A DNA stretch of 64,000 bases from Berkiella sp963829835 (GCA_963829835.1 CAWHKC010000004.1:744001-808000), one strand, 5' to 3'. Shown: positions 43,942-51,869, counted from the first letter of the stretch. Notes: a model not told the origin generated them from the sequence alone. Numbers and translations: made by a program.

Positions 43942-44202
43942 ATGATGAGAGAATTAACGGCACAAGAAATGAGCTTTATCAATGGTGGCGAGTCCGCTCC
44001 ACAGCAATTTGACAATATGGATGTTGCCTTAACCTTCGCCGGATTTATAGCACCTTTACTGATTAATTCTGTGACAATAATTGACGGCGGCGCCACTATC
44101 ACAGGCATCAGTTTTGCCAACTTTTTTTGGTCACCGGCCGCAGCAACAATGGGCCTCATTTTCAGCAAAACACTTAAAAAAATAGATAGTCTATTTGCCT
44201 AA
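43942..44202 (+). CDS. Double-glycine-leader peptide, bacteriocin-like
   Basis: An 86-residue peptide (or 85 from the ATG at 43945) with GAGGAG five bases ahead. The leader is MRELTAQEMSFINGG with a perfect Gly-Gly site. The core has acidic residues followed by two hydrophobic stretches (VALTFAGFIAPLLINSV, GISFANFFWSPAAATMGLIF) and a short basic tail. It lies about 1 kb from the convergent ABC exporter gene at 45205, but that protein lacks a C39 peptidase domain. The function is inferred from the leader. Confidence 0.7.
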   Translation: MMRELTAQEMSFINGGESAPQQFDNMDVALTFAGFIAPLLINSVTIIDGGATITGISFANFFWSPAAATMGLIFSKTLKKIDSLFA

Positions 44203-44210
44203 TGATTAGA

Positions 44211-44240
44211 TACACTGGGGGTCACGAGACCCCTGTGTAT
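44211..44240 (+). terminator. Hairpin after the double-glycine gene
   Basis: An inverted repeat of 11 positions with a single-base bulge (44212-44223 with 44228-44238) and an ACGA loop. It lies nine bases after the stop codon. No T-run follows. Confidence 0.55.
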
Positions 44241-44598
44241 CTACAAGTTTCAATCATCTGACACCCCATACCCTCTATCCAAGAATCAGGCTATTTTAAT
44301 GATTTGGCTATGTCGTTGCGATATAATCCAGTTAATCACAAGCCCACTGGGTTATAGGTTTTACATGAAAGAGCAGCAAACATTATCTAAAAGCATTCTT
44401 GCTTTGCATTCACCTAAAATGAATGCTTTTTTGCTGTTTTCACTTTTTTTCAATCCCTACTCACATCTGCTTTGCGATTTCCATCACGCTGTTCAAATGT
44501 TCGCCGGCTATAGCTGATCCCACATTTATTTATCTTTCATCGCATTAATTGCGAGTCGATATTTTGTGGCTTAGATTAGATTGATAGAGGGTACGCTC
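44241..44598. other. Non-coding stretch with an orphan terminator
   Basis: About 360 bases without a convincing gene. A good intrinsic terminator is present (44406-44411 with 44421-44426, then TTTTTT), with an alternative pairing of AAAAGCATTC at 44389-44398 to 44421-44430. Nothing upstream of it in this stretch is coding apart from a 72-residue frame (44299-44517) that runs straight through the hairpin and lacks a ribosome binding site. A small RNA ending at about 44433 is possible. Confidence 0.45.
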
Positions 44599-45168
44599 AT
44601 GATCAGCGAGAAACACCAACCTCAAGGTGATAGCAATGAGATTGCTAGTAACGAATTCGAGATTATTTTAAATAAAATTCACTCAATGATGAATGGAGAT
44701 CCATCGCAGGATTCTTTTATTCATTCTTTGGGATTAGAGCAATTACGCCTTAAAGCACAAAATGGTCCTCATAAAGGTAAGTCTGTGTTGTGGCTCCTTG
44801 GGGCAGCTGCTGCAAATGATCGACCAGAAGCGCTTATTGCTTTATGGAAGCAATGGGGCAATCAAATAACCTCATGCGATCTACAAGTGATAGCAGAAGA
44901 AGGTCTTGGAAAAGGAAAATCGGTACAGCGGCTATTAGCCATCGCTGCTTTTCGTTGCCCACAGATTGTAACGCTTAATCCCCGAATTGGATATTGGGCG
45001 CTCACTGAAGCAGCTGCGACTGGCGAACTTGAGATAATTAATAAACTTCTCTCTTATCCTGCTGTAGAAGAAAATTTTGAGGCTCTCTTACATTCTCTTG
45101 AACGTGCTTCTGAAAATGGTCACCTTGAAATTGTGGATCAGTTGCTAGTGGTTGCTAATCGGGAATGA
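44599..45168 (+). CDS. Ankyrin-like repeat protein, likely effector
   Basis: A 189-residue protein without signal peptide. The C-terminal half has two ankyrin-type repeats (AAATGELEIINKLLSYP and ASENGHLEIVDQLLVVA). The middle has a duplicated motif, LKAQNGPHKGKSVLWLLGAAA and IAEEGLGKGKSVQRLLAIAA, which looks like a divergent repeat of the same solenoid. Ankyrin proteins in Legionellales are often exported into the host. The ATG at 44599 with GAGGG ahead is chosen over a TTG at 44581. Confidence 0.65.
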   Translation: MISEKHQPQGDSNEIASNEFEIILNKIHSMMNGDPSQDSFIHSLGLEQLRLKAQNGPHKGKSVLWLLGAAAANDRPEALIALWKQWGNQITSCDLQVIAEEGLGKGKSVQRLLAIAAFRCPQIVTLNPRIGYWALTEAAATGELEIINKLLSYPAVEENFEALLHSLERASENGHLEIVDQLLVVANRE

Positions 45169-45169
45169 T

Positions 45170-45200
45170 AAAGGAGTAAGCATAATCTTACTCCTTTTTC
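45170..45200 (+). terminator. Intrinsic terminator of the ankyrin-like gene
   Basis: A perfect 11-bp stem (45170-45180 with 45187-45197), a 6-nt loop and a T-run. It starts just after the stop and also lies before the end of the convergent ABC gene. Confidence 0.8.
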
Positions 45201-45204
45201 ACTA

Positions 45205-46974
45205 TCAATCTTGCTGATAGGATAGCCATAAATCACGTACCGGACCTGGATTGTTTAACAACTCAACAGTCGAGCCACTTGCGATCACTTTTCCATCACT
45301 TAACATAATCACACTGTCAAACTTTGGCAAAAGATGTAATCGATGCAACGATACCAATAAGGCTGCATCTGGAAAAGCATTTATGACTCCTGACAAAATT
45401 TCCTTTTCTGTGGGTAAATCTACACTCGAAGTAGGTTCGTCCATTAGTATAAGCGAACTAAAACGCGCCGCAAATAAGCCGCGTGCCAATGCTAATCGTT
45501 GTTTTTGACCCACCGAAAGATTAAGCCCTTTTTCACGAATATCCGTTTCAAGACCTTGAGGTAAAATCTCAAGCACATTCGAAAAACCAGCAAGCTTTAC
45601 CACATGATGGATCTCATCAGATTCCCCCGATAAATCCATTGTTATATTAAAGGCAATAGTATTCTCGAAAATTTCAGGATCTTGTGGGATCAATGTTGTA
45701 ATCGTTTGTAATGGCTCTAATGAGTCAAAAGAGATCCCATCAATTTTAAGATTTACTTTCGATGCGGTATATAGTCCACACAACAGGTTCAAGAGCGTAC
45801 TTTTACCGCCACCACTACTTCCGATTAACGCTATTTTTTCACCACGTTTTACCTTGAAGTCAAGAGAATCAAAAATCTGACCTCGCTCCATTCCCGGTGC
45901 GTGATGAAAAGCCAGATCTTTGATCTCGATAGTATGCCATTGACGTGCCGTAGCTGCGCCCTGGGGTAAATGCGCCAAACGCGCAATATCATCCAAGATA
46001 GGTTGTATACTTTTGACATCCGTATCCATGCGCACGATTTCACCACAATGTATGCTTAGATCCTGAAATACACCTGTTAATTCCCATTGGTAACGAAATA
46101 TCATTACTACAAGACCTATCATAATGGCATTCATGCTATTTGCAGCATGAACAATGTAGCCAATCAAAATAGCAGCCTGCACAATGGACAATAACATCAT
46201 CATCGTAAACCATTTTACTTCATTCACAAGCACTTCTTTACGAAAAAATGGCCAGATAGCCATCATGCGTTTAAAAAGGTTAGTGTGCGTTAATTCTCCT
46301 AATCGCAATGTCAATACAGTAGTCATATTGCTGATATAATCAAACAACACCGCACCTACATGATTTTCAACGTCATTTTCTGCTTCATAAAGTGGTATTA
46401 ATTTTCGGTCGAACAAAAACACCGTTATCATTACCAAGAGCGAACAGACCAAACTGACAAGACCCACCGGCAAAGAAATCCACATTAAAAACCCAATTGA
46501 AGCCAAAAATCGAATGATTGTTTCAATATAGATAAACTGATTTTCTGCAAAACGATGCAATGCTATTGATGAACGATTAAGTCGTGTAATCACATTTCCG
46601 GAATGATGATCTTGATGCCACTTAAGAGGCAATCTCGTTAACTGTTCATACACATTAAGCCTAAACGTTTGTTGGATCTTTAAAGCCACGTTACGCTCAA
46701 TAACTCGCGCGGGTCCGTGAAATACCCAAAACAACAGCATCACAACAACGCCAATAACAAGCCATGTTATGACATCATTTAAGCGATTTGCTTCAAAATT
46801 TTGCAAAACGTCGATAGCACGGCCAAACGCATAAGGACTAGCACTTAATGCACCTTGCGCCAAAATATAAGCTATATAATACCCAACAATGGAAAAATGC
46901 CATGCTTTACCGTAACGCCACACAGCGCCAATCAAACTAAAATAGGGATTTTTAAAAATATTTTTGAAGTTCAT
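45205..46974 (-). CDS. ABC exporter with fused membrane and ATPase domains
   Basis: A 589-residue half-transporter. An N-terminal domain of six helices (about 15-310) with the type-I exporter pattern is followed by an ATPase with Walker A GSSGGGKSTLLNLLCG, the signature LSVGQKQRLALARGL and Walker B LILMDEPTSSVD. It lacks the N-terminal C39 peptidase of bacteriocin processing exporters. MsbA-like, lipid or peptide export are possible. The ATG at 46974 has GGAG six bases ahead. A leader ORF and a strong terminator lie directly upstream (46975-47160), suggesting attenuation control. It follows lysC on the same strand by 333 bp. Confidence 0.88.
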   Translation of the reverse strand: MNFKNIFKNPYFSLIGAVWRYGKAWHFSIVGYYIAYILAQGALSASPYAFGRAIDVLQNFEANRLNDVITWLVIGVVVMLLFWVFHGPARVIERNVALKIQQTFRLNVYEQLTRLPLKWHQDHHSGNVITRLNRSSIALHRFAENQFIYIETIIRFLASIGFLMWISLPVGLVSLVCSLLVMITVFLFDRKLIPLYEAENDVENHVGAVLFDYISNMTTVLTLRLGELTHTNLFKRMMAIWPFFRKEVLVNEVKWFTMMMLLSIVQAAILIGYIVHAANSMNAIMIGLVVMIFRYQWELTGVFQDLSIHCGEIVRMDTDVKSIQPILDDIARLAHLPQGAATARQWHTIEIKDLAFHHAPGMERGQIFDSLDFKVKRGEKIALIGSSGGGKSTLLNLLCGLYTASKVNLKIDGISFDSLEPLQTITTLIPQDPEIFENTIAFNITMDLSGESDEIHHVVKLAGFSNVLEILPQGLETDIREKGLNLSVGQKQRLALARGLFAARFSSLILMDEPTSSVDLPTEKEILSGVINAFPDAALLVSLHRLHLLPKFDSVIMLSDGKVIASGSTVELLNNPGPVRDLWLSYQQD

Positions 46975-47160
46975 ATAAATCTCCAAAGCAAAAAAAAAAC
47001 CGAGACTTGGTGAATGTTTATGCCATCACACAAGTACTCGGTTTTTCAAAGAAGTTTAACTGACAATACATCAGCAAAAGCTACACCTTATTGTGTGATA
47101 ACTTTATAGACTGCTGATTATTCTCATGTTTTAACTCCTGCTTTGCTCAGAAATTATATT
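46975..47160 (-). promoter_or_regulatory. Candidate attenuator leader of the ABC exporter
   Basis: Read on the minus strand. A TATAAT (47153-47158) is a possible -10 with a poor -35. A 7-codon ORF MRIISSL (47104-47127) has a perfect AGGAG seven bases before its ATG. One base after its stop, a 12-nt segment (47091-47102) can pair with 47022-47033 as GUUAUCACACAA against UUGUGUGAUGGC (two G-U pairs). The latter is the loop and top of a strong terminator (46999-47009 with 47031-47042, extended by A-T pairs) that ends in ten T just before the exporter's ribosome binding site. Mutually exclusive folding is inferred, not shown. Confidence 0.6.
46990..47046 (-). terminator. Intrinsic terminator inside the exporter leader
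   Basis: Stem of 6 bp plus 5 bp with a single bulged base, extended by about five A-T pairs, with a 21-nt loop and a 10-T tail. It ends within 20 bp of the exporter's start codon, so it would block that gene unless bypassed. Confidence 0.75.
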
Positions 47161-47307
47161 TGGGGCCGTTTTGATATGCACCTTGAATAAAGGTTACATA
47201 ATTTTTGTCATATTATCAATGATTTTTAACTTTGACTAGACAATGAAGACAAAAATGTGAAAATTCCAGATAGATGGTATCTTAAAATATAACATTTTAA
47301 TTATAAT

Positions 47308-48681
47308 CTATTTGAAATAGGCAACACCTTCATATTTTGTTTCGATAAACTCTTTATGTAATTTACTAACAACCGCATGCGCGTCATTCGTCGCTACTAA
47401 AAAACCCATATTGGATGAGCTTGCTCCATAGCAAATAAGACGGATAGAATAATCAATCACCTTGCCAAGAATATTTTGTGAAATACCTGGGATGGTTAAT
47501 CCAGAACCTACTACTGTCACCAAGGTTAGATTGTCCTCCATTGAAACTTCGGAAAAAGACTTCAGATCATTTAAAATAGACTCTTGCGTAAAAGGGTTTA
47601 TCTCATGCGAACCAAGGTTTGTTCCATCAATAGTCAGTGCAACGCTCACTTCACTGGTGGTAATTAAATCGACACTGATTTTATGATGAGCCAATATGGA
47701 AAACACTTTTGCTAAAAAGCCACAAGCGTTTAACATATTCAAGCTTCTAATAGTGACTAATATTTGCTTTTTTCTGATGGCAATGGCACGAATCACTGAT
47801 TTTTTGATAAAGTTATCATCGGGTATGATACAAGTGCATCCTTGAGTGGGTTCAAAAGTTGACAGTATCGTTACTGGAATTTGAGATCTCACACAAGGTG
47901 AAAGTGTGGCCGGATGTAAAATTTTTGCCCCAAAATTGGCAAGCTCAGCCATTTCTTGAAAACTCATTTGAGTAATCAGTTCTGCATTGGGAACAATATT
48001 GGGATCCATGGTGTAAACACCTTTGACATCTGTGTAGATATACAAACTATCCGCATCAATCCCTTGTGCTAAGAGGGCAGCAGAATAGTCGCTACCACCA
48101 CGACCAAGGGTTGTTGTTATCCCATCAACTGTCGCTCCAATAAAACCTTGGGTAACAATAATCTTATCTTCAGGCAGATTGGAGATTATCTCTTGGCAGC
48201 GTTCTTTAATTAAATCTAGATTTGGCGTTGCTTTTCCAAAATGATTATCGGTTATCATAAATTCTTTAGCGTCTATCAGCACAACGGCGTTATTTCTTTG
48301 CTTTAACGCATGATAGAGAATCAAAGAGGAAAGTTGTTCACCCACCGCTAAGATCTCATCCAGCAATTCCATTGTTAAAGCCATAGAAAAGACTTTTTCT
48401 AGCTTTTCGAATGTTTGAGAGACTTGTTGCGATAAGTGATCGTTTAACTTTAAGTCTTTTAAAATCGCTAAATGAATTTCCTTTATTTGGGATAAAATAA
48501 AATGCTTTTCTTCTGGATTAGCTTGTGCAAAGTTCAAAAGCTTATTTGTCACGCCACCCACAGCGCTTACCACGACTGCGCGAATGGAATGATCCTTTTC
48601 GATAATGCTTATCGCTTGATTGATTGCCGTTGCGGTTTTGACACTAGTACCACCAAATTTAACAACTCTTCTTCTTTGCAT
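47308..48681 (-). CDS. lysC: Aspartate kinase
   Basis: A 457-residue monofunctional aspartokinase that phosphorylates aspartate, the first step of lysine, methionine, threonine and diaminopimelate synthesis. The kinase domain starts VVKFGGTSVKTATAI and contains TTLGRGGSDYSAALLAQGID and the substrate loop YTDVKGVYTMDPNIVPNA. Two ACT regions follow (about 300-457), expected to bind a feedback inhibitor such as lysine. It resembles the LysC/aspartokinase III type. An upstream leader ORF with its own ribosome binding site (48783-48836) suggests post-initiation control. The inhibitor specificity cannot be read from sequence. Confidence 0.92.
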   Translation of the reverse strand: MQRRRVVKFGGTSVKTATAINQAISIIEKDHSIRAVVVSAVGGVTNKLLNFAQANPEEKHFILSQIKEIHLAILKDLKLNDHLSQQVSQTFEKLEKVFSMALTMELLDEILAVGEQLSSLILYHALKQRNNAVVLIDAKEFMITDNHFGKATPNLDLIKERCQEIISNLPEDKIIVTQGFIGATVDGITTTLGRGGSDYSAALLAQGIDADSLYIYTDVKGVYTMDPNIVPNAELITQMSFQEMAELANFGAKILHPATLSPCVRSQIPVTILSTFEPTQGCTCIIPDDNFIKKSVIRAIAIRKKQILVTIRSLNMLNACGFLAKVFSILAHHKISVDLITTSEVSVALTIDGTNLGSHEINPFTQESILNDLKSFSEVSMEDNLTLVTVVGSGLTIPGISQNILGKVIDYSIRLICYGASSSNMGFLVATNDAHAVVSKLHKEFIETKYEGVAYFK

Positions 48682-49033
48682 TTTAAAATCCTCAGTGCAG
48701 ACTCCCGAGAGCGTAAAATCCCTAGGGGTTTCTTACGGTAAATTAAAAATTATTTTAAAAATAAAATGGCGTGATTACGGACCTAGCGGCCCTTACGCTT
48801 GAGAGAAGTAGTTGCGTGGTAGATAAAAGAATTCATTGATTAACTCCTTTGTTCGAATATAGAGAGAGTCAATATTGATTGTCAAGTTCCAAGTATCTGT
48901 CCTAAAAATAATGACGTGTTTTTGATCAACTTCCGTTCATCGGTTTTTCCTTGTTCTGAGGGTACGCTTCAATATAATGTGAGCAACTACTTTATAATAA
49001 AATAAAAAGTTAGCCAACTTGTAAGGTGCAAAA
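48682..49033. promoter_or_regulatory. Leader of lysC
   Basis: 352 bases between lysC and the divergent gene at 49034. On the minus strand it contains the 17-codon leader ORF, then a partly GC-rich hairpin overlapping its stop, an ATTTTATTTTT tract, and a second hairpin near 48710-48745. The lysC start has GAGG nine bases ahead. It does not resemble a lysine riboswitch by eye. The part from about 48860 to 49033 holds the two divergent promoters; no clear boxes were chosen. Confidence 0.45.
48783..48836 (-). CDS. Putative leader peptide upstream of lysC
   Basis: A 17-residue ORF, MNSFIYHATTSLKRKGR, with a perfect AGGAG seven bases before its ATG. It ends inside a GC-rich hairpin followed by an A/T tract. 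Two consecutive Thr codons and two Lys codons fit, but do not prove, control by aminoacyl-tRNA supply of lysC. Transcription and translation are untested. Confidence 0.45.
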   Translation of the reverse strand: MNSFIYHATTSLKRKGR

Positions 49034-50089
49034 ATGTCAAATAATAAAGAAACTGAATACTTCGTTTCAATTTGTGTAATGACCTCAGGAACCAATGTGT
49101 TTGGTCACAGTTACATGATGATTAGCCAACTTGATCATGCTAAAAAAGAGCAGGCGAAAGTTGAGGTTTTAGAAGCCATTGGATTTTATAGTCGATATAT
49201 GCCCGTCATTGGTTATAAACCCATTAGCCGAGGTAGAGTCAAAGCTGAAGAAGCAAAAGACCTTATCGGTAAACCAGGGATGTTCCACAAAACTTTTAAA
49301 ATCGATATGGAAGAGGTTGTAAAACTATTTGCTGCTATCAATGCAGATCGTCATTTATTCGATGAAGCTGATAAACGTCTCAAATCTGATGGGACACCTC
49401 CGAACAAACCTGGTGGACCACATTTTAATTTATTTAAAGGCAATAATTGCAAAAGATATGTATTACAAAAGCTGGAATCCATTGGCATTAATGTGAGCGA
49501 TCTGCATGGAGTTCTTGAGCTCCCAAGGTTTACCTATAAAGTGAAGCCTCTAAAATTAGTGAAAAACAAGCAAACTGATTCTCTTGAATGGGATTGCCCT
49601 TTAACCCTTAGTCCACGCACCAAAGAAAATAACGCTTTAACTGATGATGTAAAACGCACACAAAAGTTTCAGGCATTAGCTGAAGGTGTCGACAAAATTG
49701 AAACTCTTTTACAACTGCGCATTAATGAGCTGAATAAACAAGGAAAAAAAGTAGTAGAACTTAACAAAGCGCTAACATCCATTAAAAAAGTAAAAGCGGA
49801 TTTAAAACAAATCGAAGCGCTGCCTAATACTATCACTCACAACCAAATTGATGATAGCGAAAACCAGGTTAAACAGATTGTATTAGAGTGTGTTGATTCT
49901 TTAAAAAATAAAGGAATTGAGAAGAAATTTAAGTCTATATTACTAGATTCCTTTAAAGAATTATGTAGCCATTTAGCCTTTGCCATGGGAATTAAAATAT
50001 TTCAAAATAATGGAAACAGTCTCGATTACATGACTTTAGCCCAGGCTGATGAGATCCAACAAAAAGTAAAACGAGTGGCCATATCATAA
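49034..50089 (+). CDS. Possible papain-fold (permuted NlpC/P60-like) protein
   Basis: A 351-residue protein without signal peptide. Residues 8-155 contain VFGHSYMMISQ (His25) and, after a long spacer, GNNCKRYVLQKLESIGI (Cys139). The order His first, Cys second, and the NC-x-x-(F/Y)-V shape resemble circularly permuted NlpC/P60 and LRAT-type cysteine enzymes. The rest (about 200-351) is charged and helical, with a possible coiled coil near 225-260. An enzymatic role and export to a host are inferences. AAGGTG precedes the ATG. Confidence 0.5.
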   Translation: MSNNKETEYFVSICVMTSGTNVFGHSYMMISQLDHAKKEQAKVEVLEAIGFYSRYMPVIGYKPISRGRVKAEEAKDLIGKPGMFHKTFKIDMEEVVKLFAAINADRHLFDEADKRLKSDGTPPNKPGGPHFNLFKGNNCKRYVLQKLESIGINVSDLHGVLELPRFTYKVKPLKLVKNKQTDSLEWDCPLTLSPRTKENNALTDDVKRTQKFQALAEGVDKIETLLQLRINELNKQGKKVVELNKALTSIKKVKADLKQIEALPNTITHNQIDDSENQVKQIVLECVDSLKNKGIEKKFKSILLDSFKELCSHLAFAMGIKIFQNNGNSLDYMTLAQADEIQQKVKRVAIS

Positions 50090-50145
50090 AAATACTTGAC
50101 CTTCACGTAACGTCATCCTTTAGCCTTAGCTTAAGGAGGTAAACA

Positions 50146-50952
50146 ATGGCCCAGTGGTATATCAAAGAATTTAGTAAGTTATCAAATGTTTCAGTGCGCA
50201 CCTTACGGCACTATGAAGCTATTGACTTATTAAAACCTTCCTTACGATTACCAAACAACTATCGTTTGTACTCCGAAACTGATCTATTGAGATTACAGCA
50301 GATAATTGCTTTAAAGTTTTTTGGTTTTGAGCTCTCTCAAATACAAGAGTTATTAAACAAAGAATCTAATGCTTTGACACATTTTCGTGCTCAAAAACAA
50401 ACGATTCAAAGTCAAATAACGCAACTTGAGAATGCTGACAGAACTTTAGAGGATATTATTTCAAAGCTGGAAAACAATGGATCAATTCATTGGGATAATA
50501 TTATCCAATTAATTGAGGACTATCGTATGAGTAAAGAAACTAAAATGATCTGGGGACCTGATTTAAACAAACAAGATGAATATCAAAAATATCTTGTTAA
50601 TATTGGGTTAGCAACGCAAGCACAAATTGATGAGGTCAATTTAAAAGCCAAGAGTTGGTCTATTGATAAGGTAAACAGCATCAGAGATCAGCAAGATGAA
50701 CTCTTAAAGGCACTTGCAGTGGCACTTAACAATAATTTGCAACCCTCCAGTAAAGAGGTTCAAATTCAGATCCGCAAGCACTTTGACAGTATCAGTAACT
50801 TCTGGACGCCGACAAAAGAAGGTTACATTGGTATTGCTAAGTTCTATTCTGAGCAACCTGATTTTGATAAATTTATTGCCAGCTATCATCCAAAGTTAAC
50901 ACCCTTTTTAGTGCAAGCGATGAAGGTGTTTGCTGAGCGGGAATTAACTTAA
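50146..50952 (+). CDS. MerR family regulator with TipAS domain
   Basis: A 268-residue regulator. The N-terminal winged helix is typical MerR (WYIKEFSKLSNVSVRTLRHYEAIDLLKPS, NYRLYSETDLLRLQQI), followed by a long dimerisation helix and, from about residue 140, a TipAS-type antibiotic-binding domain (WSIDKVNSIRDQQDELLKAL, FWTPTKEGYIGIAKFYSE). TipA-like proteins bind drugs or peptides and activate exporters. A strong AAGGAGGT ribosome binding site precedes the ATG. No exporter gene follows on this strand. Confidence 0.88.
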   Translation: MAQWYIKEFSKLSNVSVRTLRHYEAIDLLKPSLRLPNNYRLYSETDLLRLQQIIALKFFGFELSQIQELLNKESNALTHFRAQKQTIQSQITQLENADRTLEDIISKLENNGSIHWDNIIQLIEDYRMSKETKMIWGPDLNKQDEYQKYLVNIGLATQAQIDEVNLKAKSWSIDKVNSIRDQQDELLKALAVALNNNLQPSSKEVQIQIRKHFDSISNFWTPTKEGYIGIAKFYSEQPDFDKFIASYHPKLTPFLVQAMKVFAERELT

Positions 50953-50958
50953 AACAGA

Positions 50959-51140
50959 CTAATCTCTTCAGCAGCAACGCTGCGTAGGGATTTAGCCCCA
51001 CGTGGAAGCTTTGAGCCGATAGGCGAAAAGTTGGAACGTGGGGAAAAAGCGCACCCCCTCTCCTCTCTTAGCCGCGTAGCGGTGTAGGAAGGAAAAAATA
51101 AATTAACATTCCTGCGCCGCTTCCGCGGCTCAGATGGGGT
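50959..51140. repeat. GC-rich region of stacked hairpins
   Basis: A GC-richer stretch with several inverted repeats: 50971-50983 (GCAGC/GCTGC), 50996-51043 (CCCCACGT with ACGTGGGG), 51072-51082 (CCGC/GCGG) and 51116-51129 (GCCGC/GCGGC around TTCC), then a G-run at 51135-51150. Its first 17 bases also occur at 8383-8399. It resembles a dispersed intergenic repeat element, here inside the 3' end of the gene at 51068. No coding function is assigned to it. Confidence 0.5.
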
Positions 51141-51646
51141 GGGGGGGGTTGTATCGCGATCCCCACAGGCTGTGCGGCTGCGTCTTTATAGATGTCATGT
51201 TCTGTTTTTTTCTTTCCACTGTAATAATCAATTTGCTCGCGTAAATAAATCAATCCCTTTTTAACAAATCCGATATGACTATTCAACATCGTACTCACAC
51301 CGTCATCTTGGGACTCAATATCTACTGACGCGGCGGGAGTAAATGGAAAATACTGTGGGTTACTATCAATAATTTTTCTGGCAACCTTCTCGTCTACAAT
51401 ATAAGCTGAATTTGTATGCCCAAATGCTTTTAAACAAAATATTCTGGCACTTTGCTTACCAAAATTGAAACCAAAAGCACCCCCGATCCAAAATCCAATA
51501 ATACCCACCGCGGTTTTTGATGCTGCATCGCCCAAAAATGGAAGTGCTTTTAAAACAATGGGTTGAAAATAACCCATAGGTTTTGGGTCAAGACAAAGGC
51601 AGCAGCTGTACCGCCTCCGGCTAATATTAAAGGAGTAACCGTCCAT
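51068..51646 (-). CDS. C-terminal part of a split membrane protein
   Basis: An ORF whose credible part starts around MGYFQPIVLKALPFL (51577) and has a membrane segment (KTAVGIIGFWIGGAFGFNFG), then a soluble domain (HTNSAYIVDEKVARKIIDSNP, DDGVSTMLNSHIGFVKKG). Its last ~25 residues (SRGSGAGMLIYFFLPTPLRG) come from the GC-rich repeat and look non-native. The ORF overlaps the gene at 51550 in the -1 frame; joining them gives one continuous two-helix protein, so a frameshift or a sequencing error is likely. It has no ribosome binding site of its own. Confidence 0.45.
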   Translation of the reverse strand: MDGYSFNISRRRYSCCLCLDPKPMGYFQPIVLKALPFLGDAASKTAVGIIGFWIGGAFGFNFGKQSARIFCLKAFGHTNSAYIVDEKVARKIIDSNPQYFPFTPAASVDIESQDDGVSTMLNSHIGFVKKGLIYLREQIDYYSGKKKTEHDIYKDAAAQPVGIAIQPPPPHLSRGSGAGMLIYFFLPTPLRG

Positions 51647-51765
51647 AGGCTGCGATAACGTTTATGATCGTTCCAAATATCTGAAATGTTTGTGATAGCT
51701 TTGCCAAAAGTATTGGTTTGCAAACATTCCTGAACAAAATTGCCCAATGTACTTAAAAAAGACAT
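51550..51765 (-). CDS. N-terminal part of a split membrane protein
   Basis: A 71-residue ORF with a soluble start (FLSTLGNFVQECLQTNTF) and one membrane segment (WTVTPLILAGGGTAAAFVL). It ends at a TAA inside a TTTTAAAA tract, while the -1 frame continues into the 192-residue ORF. The two most likely were one gene. It may also be a genuine overlapping gene. Confidence 0.45.
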   Translation of the reverse strand: MSFLSTLGNFVQECLQTNTFGKAITNISDIWNDHKRYRSLWTVTPLILAGGGTAAAFVLTQNLWVIFNPLF

Positions 51766-51869
51766 GGTACCTACTTATAGATTCATCTGTAAGTGATGTT
51801 TTTAATGAGGACAATATAGAGTTGTAGCAACACTTACTATTCTGAATATCTATTCAGGACTATTAGGAT

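Noticed and set aside
44299..44517. 72-residue + strand ORF
   Set aside because: It runs through an intrinsic terminator and lacks a ribosome binding site.
45205..46974. Dedicated bacteriocin processing exporter
   Set aside because: No C39 peptidase domain precedes the first helix, so processing of the double-glycine peptides cannot be assigned to it.
48682..49033. Lysine riboswitch before lysC
   Set aside because: The conserved five-helix lysine aptamer pattern was not seen, while a leader ORF with ribosome binding site is present.
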